Shown here piece after piece: positions 39,425 to 49,006 of a stretch of DNA of 64,000 nt (within the stretch, counting starts at the first letter, position 1; each line of letters begins with the position of its first letter). This DNA comes from an uncultured Crocinitomix sp. Its GTDB lineage: Bacteria > Bacteroidota > Bacteroidia > Flavobacteriales_D > Crocinitomicaceae. The translations under genes and the position numbers were made by a program. The notes beneath the pieces were generated by a model. It ran no database searches. It saw nothing but the letters and a program-made list of their open reading frames with translations, and was not told the origin of the DNA. The DNA is taken from the NCBI GenBank assembly GCA_905478225.1, contig CAJQHR010000005.1:1-64000 (forward strand). Direction: 5' to 3'.

Positions 39425-39480
39425 CGTTTGCTAACAAAACCTAAACTGCATAAGAACGCAGTTTAGCGTAAACGTTATGC
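39422..39480 (+). repeat. attC-like palindrome at the end of the cargo gene
   Basis: TAACGTTT (39422-39429) pairs with AAACGTTA (39470-39477). GCTAA (39430-39434) then pairs with TTAGC (39463-39467), leaving GT bulged. An alternative inner stem, CTAAACTGC/GCAGTTTAG (39441-39466), is also perfect. AAC near one end, GTTA at the other, bulged bases and a length of about 60 bp fit integron attC sites, and the site begins in the stop codon. Only one such site was found and no integrase, so the identification is tentative. Confidence 0.4.
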
Positions 39481-39660
39481 ACAATAGAAGGTTTGGGTGT
39501 GCTATGCTCGAGAGATTCCCAGAATAGGTAACACCCAAACATGCCCGGCAATATATAAAAGTTTATCAATGAGCTGATCTCTTTCTTGAGTTGAATTAGT
39601 ATAAAAACCAAGCTCAAAATATGGCCGCTGTTTAATTTTCTCAATCTGTAGGGCTTATCC

Positions 39661-39894
39661 CTAAGATATTCTATGAGCTCTGCTGTATTTTTTATGAGGC
39701 TTACACATTTTCATAATGGGGTGTTTGGTGTTTTTACGCTGTCTAATGCCATTGTCAACTTGATAATAAATGGTCTTACTGTTAATTTCAAGATTTTTAA
39801 AATGAAGCAGTAACCACAAGTTTCTGATGGTGTCAACATGTAATCTAAAGCTTTTATGGTCTGAGTAGAGTTTAATGCTATTTATTAAATAGGA
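39661..39894 (-). pseudogene. Unrecognised open remnant at the right edge of the porU insertion
   Basis: A 77-codon frame without a start codon reads SIKLYSDHKSFRLHVDTIRN, LWLLLHFKNLEINSKTIYYQ and MKMCKPHKKYSRAHRIS before a TAG. It is basic and low in repeats, so it could be the end of a DNA-acting protein such as a transposase, but I do not recognise it. The rest of 39481-39660 shows nothing. Confidence 0.3.
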
Positions 39895-41702
39895 TCATAT
39901 AAAAAGTAATTAAAAAATAAAAATTCTGGATCAACTGCAGCACGATCATAAAACATTTTAGCAATCCATCTCACTGCAACAGGGTCAGCAGCTCCTCCGC
40001 CAAACTCATTATACACCAATTGAATATCGACAACATAGACAGTGAGTCCTTTATTCCGGTGTAAACTTGCTAAGCGATCAGCTTGCGGGCGAAGGGACTC
40101 ATGTGTCAAAATCAAATAATCCGCTTGTGCAAAACCATGCAGATTTTGATTCGCAATCTTACCCAAATAAGTGCCATTTAAGACAGGACTTTTGCATTGA
40201 TTTTTATTAAAGGCAACATAAGTTCGCACTGTATCTGTTTCATGTATAAATGCGTAATTCGAACCCGTTAATGTTCCGCTGACCTTTTTCGTATTGTATG
40301 GGTCGGTTACCTCCCAAACCAGCGTTGCTGAATTTGCGTTTGAAATGGTATAGCGATTAACATTTCCAAGTCCATCACTTTTGACATCTCGAACCACAAG
40401 AGGATTCACCCCCATGCGCAAATTCTTCACATAATTAAATAACATATAATCTAACCAACCCTCAGATGCCGGAGAGGTGCGTTCAAATGTTAGTTGAATG
40501 TTGAAATTCTCTGTTGCCGAAGAGAAGGTTGACTCCGATTTTTTAACTGTTGCGGCGGTATAGGCTCCGCCAAAATTCTCCGCTACTATGGTATCCACAT
40601 GTAGGCCATTTATATCGATTTTCAGTTGTGAAACTCCGGAGCGGCTTTCTGAAACTAACTGTGTCTTTAAATGAACAGGTTCAGTGATTACGCGGTTTTC
40701 AGAATTAATTATGATGGATTTTGTTAATTGACTTCCTTGAAAGTATTCGCCATACCACCTGTCGCCAGATTTCAACAAGTTTTCTTCATTAAGTTCATGC
40801 AAGGTATAAGCGCTAAATGAACTTATATCATTTGTAAATGGAGCTGTGGAATTTTCAATATTCCCAATTCGCTTAGGTGCATCTGAATTATCAATGTGAA
40901 TGAAGAAATAAGCTAAGGAATCAATTTTATTTCTGCTTGCATTAAAATCTGACGAATTGGCAATTAGGTTCTCAGTGCCTTTTGCGTAAAACATAATGTA
41001 ATCTTCTGAATCAAATGACAAATCATCCTCTCCAACAATCACAATCGAATTTTTGATTAAATCATCTGGTCGATAATCAGAATTGTTATGGGATATTTCT
41101 GGAATATGATTTCCATAGATGTTGATGCTTTTTGGATTAATTGAATTTACAGCAATTCCAAGTTCTGAAAGGTCACTATAATTTAGCGTATAAATTCCCT
41201 CTGATTGCACACCAATTTTGTACCAATCTCCAGAAGCTAAAACAGAAACAGAAGCAAACTCTGCGTCTCGATCTTGTTTTCCAGGAAGCATAGCTCCAGA
41301 TACAGACACTTTAATTGTTTTTAAGATTTCTACGTTTCCTCCACGATAGACAATCGGGTTATACTTGGCGGTGATATAATTTTCATTTTGAGTAGTACCA
41401 AACGAAATTTCAACATTTGTAGCGTTTGGCAACACACTCTTATCATAATGCGACGGAAAATCAATTTTTTCGTAAACTAGTGACTCAACTTCGTAAGAGA
41501 AATCGAATTTACCCCGTAATTTGATTTGTTTTGTTGTGTTAGAGAAAATCTCTCCTGTAAATCCATCATAAGCACATGGAAAACAACGATTATCTTCTTC
41601 AACCCAATCACAATCAAACTGAAAGTTAAAATTCTGAGACCAACTCAAGCCAGAAAAAAATGGCAAAAGAAGTAAAATAAGTAGTTGCTTTTTAGCTGAC
41701 AT
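39885..41702 (-). pseudogene. Second porU copy, N-terminal half, cut by an insertion
   Basis: The frame encodes 605 aa with a signal peptide (LLLLPFFSGLSWSQ) and matches the N-terminal part of intact PorU: DREAEFASV-like RDAEFASVSVLASGDWYK, YRPDDLIKNSIVI, YFIHIDNSDAPKRIG and AVRWIAKMFYDRAAVDP. Similarity ends at 39925; the last 13 residues come from the inserted DNA and a TAA follows. The catalytic C25 region lies in the detached half at 36388-38462. A secreted N-terminal fragment could still be made, but it could not act as a sortase. Confidence 0.88.
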
Positions 41703-41794
41703 TTGGCAATTCGTTATTATGGGAATCCGTATTCAACTCGTAAACGAAACTAATCCCCCGTTATTGTCAAAATTATAAGAAAACTTCCAGAAAT

Positions 41795-44700
41795 TTATAA
41801 GATGACCAATTTCTCTATTTTCTCTGCCTTGTTACCTTGTTCAGTTTCAATAGATAGACGATAAACATATACGCCGCGTCCTAATTTATCGCCATACTCA
41901 TCTCTTCCGTTCCAGTTAATTCCATCACTGCGGAAACCAGCCGTATGCACTGTTTCTATAATTGTTTTTACTAATTTACCAGAAACTGTGAAAATTTCAA
42001 CTTTAACATCCAGTGAATTACACACCTGATTATGCTCAAAATAAAAATCAGTATTGGTGGTGAAAGGGTTTGGATAATTCAACAAATGTGAAATGCCAAT
42101 CTCTTCCTCAGCCACGACTATAAAATCGAGAATAGACTCAGATGAATTATTGTTAACATCCCAAACTTTGAACACCAACTGATGCGGACCTTCTTCCAAT
42201 TCTGACAATCGATAGGAAACTTTACCACTTTGATAAGTATCCAAATCAGCTTCGTAAAAGTTATTCAAAATAATTGGTGCCGCCGTGTTTCCATCAATAA
42301 TTAAGGTGATGTTATGTCCGATTCCATTCCCAGTTGTATTAATTCCGTTTTCATCATTGATATTTGCTAAAAACAAAGGATTAGAGTCAGTCAATCCGCC
42401 ATTCACAAAGTTTTCGTCATTCATATACAAGTCTACTTCTGGACCAATATCATCCGCAATTCCATCTGGATTTACACCGCCAACAACAATTGATGTATCA
42501 AAACCATAATAATGCGCATTTGTAGTATTTCCGTAATAGCTGATTTTACCTTTACCGAATGAATAATCAATATCTTTAGGCACAACAAAAGAAAAAGTGA
42601 ATTGACCATTATTAACTGTTGACTTACCTTTATAAACAATATTGTTTTGTGTATCAAACGGTTTGACGGGAGAGGCAATATCTTGTCCGAGAGTATAACG
42701 CGTTTTTCGTTTATCGAAAACGGTAGGATAGACCAAACCGTTATAATTCGTCAATAATGCGCCAGATGAATTTTCAACGTGACCAGTTACTGTGATTTTC
42801 GATAAAGCTTTTAGGGTATCGGTAACCATTGATACGTTAACCCCATTAATTTCATCTGTAATAACTCGCGGGCCGGGTTTCCCTAATTTTAGCGCAGGAT
42901 CACCTAACAATGCAAAATTTCGCATATTATTACTTCCTAAGGTGAGGTTTTTTGTGCGTCGAATAATTTCACCTAATCCAAGGGGTTCACCATCTAACTC
43001 ACTAAATAATTCCGTGTATAAATTTTGAACCAAAATTGTATTGACCGTAATGTATACTAAGCGCGTAGTAGTTAATAGGCCAACTGCACCACCATAAGGT
43101 GTCGTTAATGTCGTTTCTCCAGCAGACACTCGCCCAGGATCATCAAAACGACTAAATTCACAGGTAGCTGAAATAAACACGGGCATATTATTAATATTTG
43201 ACCAATTTTGAATCATTGGTATTGAAACAACGCGTTCTAAAGAAAGCCCCGTTTCTCCGCCGTGCCCAACATAATTAAAAACTAAGGCGCCCTTGTTCAT
43301 ATTTTGATTTATAGCTTCCTCAACATCAGGATATCTTTGACCGCCTGAAGTCACCGTTTGTTTGTATGCGTCTAAATAAATCTTCACAATATTGACCTCA
43401 GGATGATACTTTTCAGTCGTGTCGCTTAACGATTCACAATCAGAAACAAATTGACCGTTGTTCTCATCATCTGCCATGAGCACAATTCTATTTCTCCAAT
43501 CTCCAAAGGTGGAAGCATAGCCATCCGAATCACATTGGATTCCTGATGTATTGCTATATAAGGTAGAGCCATAGTTCATGTAATGCTCAATTTTATCAAC
43601 AACCTGTTCAGCAACCACAAGGTCCGACACAGGAATTCTTCCAATACCAATATCAAGCATATCTGTGGGCTGCATAGCCTCAATATCATCTAATAGGCCA
43701 AAGAAATCATCCGCCGTAAATGAGGATATAAAATCTACTGGACCAGCTTCGGGACTATTATAAGTTGGCAATAAGTAATTATTATTTGGAATTCGGTTAA
43801 GCGGGTCATACGTTCCATCACCAAATAAACAGAGATATTTCAGCGTATTATCTGGATCCACGGCTGCTCTATCATAAAACATTTTTGCAAACCATCTTAC
43901 CGCAGCGGGATCAGATGCACCACCACTAAATTCATTGTACACAGGTTGAATATCAATAACGTGAACGGAAAGTCCGTTGTTACGGTGCAAATTTGCCAAA
44001 CGCTCTGCTTGCGGCCGAAGAGATTCGTGCGTAACAATGACGTAGTCTACTTGCGGCAAACCGTGTAAGTTCTGGGTGGATGTTTTACCAAGATAATTTC
44101 CTGAAATAATTACGCTTTTAGATTGATTCACGTTAAATGCAGCAAATGTTCTAAGCGAATCCGCGTCCATTGTATAGGTATAATTAGCCCCACTCAATGT
44201 GCCGTTTACTTTATTTACGTTGGAAGGATCTGTTACCTCCCAAACTATTGAACTGCTATTGGCATTTGCCAATGTATAACGATTTACAGTTCCAGGACCA
44301 ACTGCACGCAAGTCACGTACCAACAATTGGTTGATTCCCATGCGCAATTTTTGAATATAGTTGAATTCCATATAGTCTAACCAAGCTTCAGCAGCAGCCG
44401 AAGTTCTGTAAAATATCAAATCAACAGCCAGGTTTTCAGTTCCAGATGTGAAACTTACAGAATTGCCTTCGTTCGTTGCTACTGTATAACTTCCGCCTGC
44501 AGTCCCCGCCTCAATATCATCCACTTCAATACCATTTACCCTAACAATTAAACCAGAAGTTCCTGACTTGCTATTAGAAACGTACTTTGTTTCTAAATTT
44601 ATGGGTTGTGAGACATCTCTATTTTCAGCATTAATTGAATAACTAGCTGTTAATGTCGATCCTTGAAAATGTTCTCCGTACCAGCCATCCCCAGATTTTA

Positions 44701-45616
44701 AAAGATTGACATCATTGTTCTCGTGTAAGGCGAACGTAGTAAAAGACGTAACCTCGTTTGAAACCGGGTTGGCTGAATTATTCAATGTACCTATCCGTTT
44801 TGGTGCATCAGAATTATCTATGTGAATGAAGTAATAACTCAATGAATCAATTTTGTTTTTTCTTGGATAAAAATCAGCAATATTGGTTGTTAACTTTTCT
44901 GGTCCCTTGGCATAAAACAAAATATAATCATCACTATCAAAACTTCCGTCCCCATCTCCAGGAATTGAAATGGCATTTTTAATCAGGTCATCTGGTCGAT
45001 ACTCCCAATTGGAGTGTGACAGCTCAGGAAGGTGATTACCATAAACATTTATTGAATTTGGATTTAATGAACCTACAGCAACCCCCATATCAGCTAAATC
45101 ACTGTAATCTATTTTATGCACGCCGTCTGAAGATACGCCAACTTTATACCAATCGCCAGATGCCAATACAGAAACAGATGCAAATTCGGCATCCCTATTT
45201 TGTTGATCAAAAATTGGCGATCCACTTATAGAAACTTCGATCTCCTTTAAGAGCTCAATTTTTCCATTTCTATTAACAATTGGATTATAAACTAGCGTGA
45301 TAAAATTTTCTTGGCGAGACTCTCCAAAAGTCACACTCATTTCAGATTCAGAAGGCAATGCATTTTTATCGAAATATGTTGGAAGTTCAATCGTTTCATA
45401 TTTAACATTTTCGATTGAATATGTGAACTCATAATGCCCGCGAACTTTGATTTGTTTTGTAATCGTTGAAATTACTTCTCCGTTCACCTCATTATAATCA
45501 CATGGAATGCAACGATTCTTGCCAGAAACCCATTCAGTTTGAAAAGCAAAATCAAACGATTGAGACCAGCCCGCGCCCGCGCAGAGAAGCACAACTAAGA
45601 GAATAGAATTTTTCAT
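41795..45616 (-). CDS. porU: T9SS sortase PorU, C25 gingipain-like (intact copy)
   Basis: PorU cleaves the C-terminal sorting domain of T9SS cargo at the cell surface and attaches the protein to the envelope. I use the ATG at 45616 (MKNSILLVVLLCAGAGWSQ), which gives a clean signal peptide and 1,273 aa; the frame is open to 45658. The C25 domain carries the His of NYVGHGGETG (about H785) and the Cys of ISATCEFSRFDD (about C819). The C-terminus (LLNYPNPFTTNTDFYFEHNQ ... GRGVYVYRLSIE) is a sorting-type domain, as in known PorU. It is divergent from a PorP/SprF-like gene and gldJ and followed by its broken paralogue. Confidence 0.95.
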   Translation of the reverse strand: MKNSILLVVLLCAGAGWSQSFDFAFQTEWVSGKNRCIPCDYNEVNGEVISTITKQIKVRGHYEFTYSIENVKYETIELPTYFDKNALPSESEMSVTFGESRQENFITLVYNPIVNRNGKIELLKEIEVSISGSPIFDQQNRDAEFASVSVLASGDWYKVGVSSDGVHKIDYSDLADMGVAVGSLNPNSINVYGNHLPELSHSNWEYRPDDLIKNAISIPGDGDGSFDSDDYILFYAKGPEKLTTNIADFYPRKNKIDSLSYYFIHIDNSDAPKRIGTLNNSANPVSNEVTSFTTFALHENNDVNLLKSGDGWYGEHFQGSTLTASYSINAENRDVSQPINLETKYVSNSKSGTSGLIVRVNGIEVDDIEAGTAGGSYTVATNEGNSVSFTSGTENLAVDLIFYRTSAAAEAWLDYMEFNYIQKLRMGINQLLVRDLRAVGPGTVNRYTLANANSSSIVWEVTDPSNVNKVNGTLSGANYTYTMDADSLRTFAAFNVNQSKSVIISGNYLGKTSTQNLHGLPQVDYVIVTHESLRPQAERLANLHRNNGLSVHVIDIQPVYNEFSGGASDPAAVRWFAKMFYDRAAVDPDNTLKYLCLFGDGTYDPLNRIPNNNYLLPTYNSPEAGPVDFISSFTADDFFGLLDDIEAMQPTDMLDIGIGRIPVSDLVVAEQVVDKIEHYMNYGSTLYSNTSGIQCDSDGYASTFGDWRNRIVLMADDENNGQFVSDCESLSDTTEKYHPEVNIVKIYLDAYKQTVTSGGQRYPDVEEAINQNMNKGALVFNYVGHGGETGLSLERVVSIPMIQNWSNINNMPVFISATCEFSRFDDPGRVSAGETTLTTPYGGAVGLLTTTRLVYITVNTILVQNLYTELFSELDGEPLGLGEIIRRTKNLTLGSNNMRNFALLGDPALKLGKPGPRVITDEINGVNVSMVTDTLKALSKITVTGHVENSSGALLTNYNGLVYPTVFDKRKTRYTLGQDIASPVKPFDTQNNIVYKGKSTVNNGQFTFSFVVPKDIDYSFGKGKISYYGNTTNAHYYGFDTSIVVGGVNPDGIADDIGPEVDLYMNDENFVNGGLTDSNPLFLANINDENGINTTGNGIGHNITLIIDGNTAAPIILNNFYEADLDTYQSGKVSYRLSELEEGPHQLVFKVWDVNNNSSESILDFIVVAEEEIGISHLLNYPNPFTTNTDFYFEHNQVCNSLDVKVEIFTVSGKLVKTIIETVHTAGFRSDGINWNGRDEYGDKLGRGVYVYRLSIETEQGNKAEKIEKLVIL

Positions 45617-45794
45617 TTTCAAAGGTGTAAATATTATATTTCTAAAATGTGATGCCAAATTTGTTTTAAAAACGAACTAAATTAATTATTATTGCAAATC
45701 TTGCGAAAGATTTTGATATATGTAACTTTATTTATTTCAACGCGTATTGTAAGGCTAAGTTGAATTAGATTATGGATCAAATGCCATATTTAAC
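45617..45794. promoter_or_regulatory. Shared upstream region of porU and the PorP/SprF-like gene
   Basis: These 178 bases separate two divergent T9SS genes, so promoters for both must lie here or nearby. TAACTTTA on the plus strand is one base from TAnnTTTG. No clear minus-strand match was found. Confidence 0.35.
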
Positions 45795-46787
45795 ATGAAA
45801 AAAATTATTATTGGGTTTCTTTTAATATTTGTTAACGCTACGTCGTTTGCACAGGATCCCGAATTTACACAATTTTACGCCAATCCGATTTATTTAAATC
45901 CGGCAATGGCAGGGACTCATGGTTGTCCGCGATTAAATTTAAACTACCGTAACCAATGGCCGTCTATTTCTGGCGCATTTGTGACCAATAGTGTTTCGTA
46001 CGATCAATTTGTGAATGTTTTACAAGGTGGTGTAGCATTAATGGTTACCAATGACATGGCAGGAAAGAACACGCTGAACTGGTCTACGATTAATTTAGCG
46101 TATTCTTATCACCTACAAGTTTCGCGTAAGTTCACTTTATTATTTGGTGCGCAAGCAGGATGGAATCAGAAATTTTTAGACTGGAGTAAATTAACCTTCG
46201 GAGATCAAATTGATCCAAGAAGAGGATTTATTTATCAAACTGGAGATTTACCACGGGGTAATTTTTGGGGTGACGGAGGAGATTGGGGAACCAAAGGATT
46301 TTTCGATCTATCTGCAGGGATTGTAGGTTACTCTGAAAACTTCTATTTTGGATTTGCGGCAAAACACTTAAACACACCCGAAGAAAGTTTAATCCTAAAC
46401 CCTGATGGTCAAAGTAATTTACCAATGCGATTTACTGGACATGTTGGAGCCAACATTGAATTCGGAAAAGGATCACAATACGCAAATGTTACTTCTATCT
46501 CTCCAAATGTTATATATACCTACCAAGACGGCTTTATGCAGTTAAATGTTGGTACTTATATTAAATATGGTGCCTTTACAGCAGGTGCATGGTGGAGAGC
46601 AAGAGACGCATTTATTTTATCAATTGGAATTGATGCTGGTGCATTTAGATTTGGATATAGCTATGATATCACAATCTCGCCATTAACGAACGCTTCTGGA
46701 GGTTCTCACGAATTATCTTTAGGCTTTAATTTTAGTTGTAAAGACAAACCAAAACGCTTTAGAACAATATCATGTCCATCTTTCTAA
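45795..46787 (+). CDS. PorP/SprF family T9SS outer-membrane protein
   Basis: PorP/SprF proteins are outer-membrane barrels that partner T9SS components or anchor large secreted adhesins. The product is 330 aa with a signal peptide ending ATSFAQ. The family hallmark DPEFTQFYANPIYLNPAMAG follows, then CPRLNLNYRNQWPSISGAFV. Beta-strands continue to a C-terminal GGSHELSLGFNFSCKDKP. It lies 82 bp upstream of the gldJ start and divergent from porU. Genomes usually hold many paralogues of this family, so I do not assign porP or sprF. Confidence 0.92.
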   Translation: MKKIIIGFLLIFVNATSFAQDPEFTQFYANPIYLNPAMAGTHGCPRLNLNYRNQWPSISGAFVTNSVSYDQFVNVLQGGVALMVTNDMAGKNTLNWSTINLAYSYHLQVSRKFTLLFGAQAGWNQKFLDWSKLTFGDQIDPRRGFIYQTGDLPRGNFWGDGGDWGTKGFFDLSAGIVGYSENFYFGFAAKHLNTPEESLILNPDGQSNLPMRFTGHVGANIEFGKGSQYANVTSISPNVIYTYQDGFMQLNVGTYIKYGAFTAGAWWRARDAFILSIGIDAGAFRFGYSYDITISPLTNASGGSHELSLGFNFSCKDKPKRFRTISCPSF

Positions 46788-46869
46788 AAAAAAGATTGTA
46801 ACCATTGTTTTGAGTTTTGTTATAGCATAAAGGATTAAGAAAATGAATACACGAATTAAATCATATAAC

Positions 46870-48897
46870 ATGAAGGTGAATAAACTTTTAATAGTTCTGT
46901 TGGCTTGCGCTGCTGCAATATCTTGTGCGCGTGAAAGATCAAATACAACAGGTTGGGAGTATAACAATCCTGCAAATGGTGGATTCCAAAAGGTACCCTA
47001 TTTTGATCAGGAAACTGGTCCAGGTTTAATTTTGGTTGAAGGTGGAACTTTTACAATGGGTAGATCTGAGCAAGATGTGACTTACGAATGGAACAACATT
47101 CCAAGGCGTGTAACGGTTTCTTCTTTTTATATCGACCAATTTGAGGTAACTAACTTTAACTGGTTAGAATACTTATATTGGATTAAGCGTACTTATGAAG
47201 AATATCCAATGATTCATAAAAATGCTTTGCCTGATACACTTTGTTGGAGATCTCCAATGGCTTATAACGAGCCTTATGTAGAGTATTACCTGCGTCACCC
47301 ATCTTACCAAAACTATCCAGTGGTTGGTGTTAGTTGGGCACAAGCAAATGATTTCTGTAAATGGAGAACTGACCGTGTAAATGAGTTTATCTTAATTCGT
47401 GAAGGAGTGCTTACTTTAAATCCTGATCAATCTGGAGAGCCATTTACAACGGATGCTTATTTAGCAAACCAATATCACCCACAAGAAGAGAAATATCTTC
47501 GTGATTTAGATCCGAAGCAAGGCTGGAGTGGAAAACGAAAAGATTTAGGACAACGTATTGTTCGTATGGAAGATGGAATTCTTTTACCGCGATACCGTCT
47601 ACCAACTGAAGCTGAGTGGGAATTTGCTTACTATGGTTTAATTGGAAGTATGACAAACCCTGAAGATCCAGGAGTTGTTGAAAACAGAAGAACTTATCCT
47701 TGGACTGGACACTGGGTTCGTCAAGATGACAAAGAGTTTCAAGGAGAGATCCGCGCAAACTTTGTAAGAGGACGTGGTGATTATATGGGAGCCGCTGGCG
47801 CATTGAATGATGCTGCTGATATTACTGCTCCTGTTGATTCATACTGGCCAAATGACTACGGTCTTTACCACATGGCGGGTAACGTTTCTGAGTGGGTAAT
47901 GGATGTTTACAGACCTTTATCACATGAAGATTTTGATGAGTTCCGTCCTTTTAGAGGAAATGTATTCAAAACTAAAGTATTAGGTAACGACGGTGTGATT
48001 GATGAGAAAACAACTCAAATCATTTATGATCCGCACGGAATTAAAGAATACTTACACGAATTTGAGAGTAAAAGATACCAACGTATTTCTGCTCAAGAGC
48101 ATATTCCAGATAATACCGATTCAACGTCAATCATGTTTAACGGAATGTCAGGAAATATTAAATCAAGAAATGACATTGATTACTATAACAACCCACCTGA
48201 GCAGGTATACTTATCAAGAAACAAAGTAAAAGATTCAATGGAATTACTTTTATTAGATGAGTTGAACAGAGTGATTGATCAAGCGATAACAATGGCTGAT
48301 GATGAATTCTATATGGAAGCGTCTGAAACGATTCAAACAAACATCTTTGATGGTTTATTTGATGGTGTTGATCCGCGATTTATCCGTTCAGATGGAATTG
48401 GAAATGAGTATCCTTTAGAAATCATTCCAATCTTAAGACAGGGTATTTCTGAATATATTGTAAATACACCAGGTCGATTAAAATGGAGAACGGTAGTTGC
48501 TGAGGAAAACATTGATCGTAGAAACTATAGAAACTCTGATTATAGAGATGAGTTAGATGGTGACTTCGAATCTTCAAACCAATATGGAGATGATCAAAGA
48601 AGATTAGAAATTAATGGTGGAATTAGAGATCAATCATTAGTGATGTATCAAAATGATCATGAGGAATTTGACTTAACTGGTGGTGGAATTAAACCAAATG
48701 ACAGAACAAGTTGGCCTACAACATTAATCTCTGACAATGCACGTGTGTATAAAGGAGGATCATGGAGAGACAGAGCTTACTGGATTGTTGGTTCGAACAG
48801 AAGATTCTTAGATGAAGAATTATCATCTGCGACAATCGGATTCAGATGTGCTATGGATCGAATGGGAAGCCCAAGAGGTTTAGGTCGATACAGATAG
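46870..48897 (+). CDS. gldJ: Gliding-motility/T9SS lipoprotein GldJ
   Basis: GldJ is an outer-membrane-associated lipoprotein needed for gliding and for GldK stability. I start it at the ATG at 46870, giving a lipoprotein signal with Cys19 (LACAAAISC); an upstream ATG at 46843 would add nine residues. The product is 675 aa, longer than the 561 of F. johnsoniae. It has a formylglycine-generating-enzyme-like fold: ILVEGGTFTMGRSEQD, FYIDQFEVTNFNWLEYLYW, YRLPTEAEWEFAYYGL, MAGNVSEWVMDVYRP and RVYKGGSWRDRAYWI ... TIGFRCAMDRMGS. The catalytic cysteines of true FGE enzymes are not in the expected place. The extra length is an acidic linker between about 380 and 590. Confidence 0.95.
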   Translation: MKVNKLLIVLLACAAAISCARERSNTTGWEYNNPANGGFQKVPYFDQETGPGLILVEGGTFTMGRSEQDVTYEWNNIPRRVTVSSFYIDQFEVTNFNWLEYLYWIKRTYEEYPMIHKNALPDTLCWRSPMAYNEPYVEYYLRHPSYQNYPVVGVSWAQANDFCKWRTDRVNEFILIREGVLTLNPDQSGEPFTTDAYLANQYHPQEEKYLRDLDPKQGWSGKRKDLGQRIVRMEDGILLPRYRLPTEAEWEFAYYGLIGSMTNPEDPGVVENRRTYPWTGHWVRQDDKEFQGEIRANFVRGRGDYMGAAGALNDAADITAPVDSYWPNDYGLYHMAGNVSEWVMDVYRPLSHEDFDEFRPFRGNVFKTKVLGNDGVIDEKTTQIIYDPHGIKEYLHEFESKRYQRISAQEHIPDNTDSTSIMFNGMSGNIKSRNDIDYYNNPPEQVYLSRNKVKDSMELLLLDELNRVIDQAITMADDEFYMEASETIQTNIFDGLFDGVDPRFIRSDGIGNEYPLEIIPILRQGISEYIVNTPGRLKWRTVVAEENIDRRNYRNSDYRDELDGDFESSNQYGDDQRRLEINGGIRDQSLVMYQNDHEEFDLTGGGIKPNDRTSWPTTLISDNARVYKGGSWRDRAYWIVGSNRRFLDEELSSATIGFRCAMDRMGSPRGLGRYR

Positions 48898-48920
48898 TAT
48901 TACATTAAAAAACATCTTTA

Positions 48921-48957
48921 AAAACGTCTCGGCAGAATTGTCGGGACGTTTTTTTTT
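48921..48957 (+). terminator. Terminator of gldJ
   Basis: AAAACGTCTCG pairs with CGGGACGTTTT (one G-T wobble) around a 10-nt loop and runs into nine or more T residues. Confidence 0.9.
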
Positions 48958-49006
48958 GAACCTATGTGAAAGTCGACTGTACAGGGTCAAAAATTAAACA
49001 ATTCAT

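Noticed and set aside
39441-39644. 67-codon minus-strand frame after the cargo gene
   Set aside because: It begins in unannotated DNA and ends in the attC-like hairpin; composition is not protein-like and no motif is seen.
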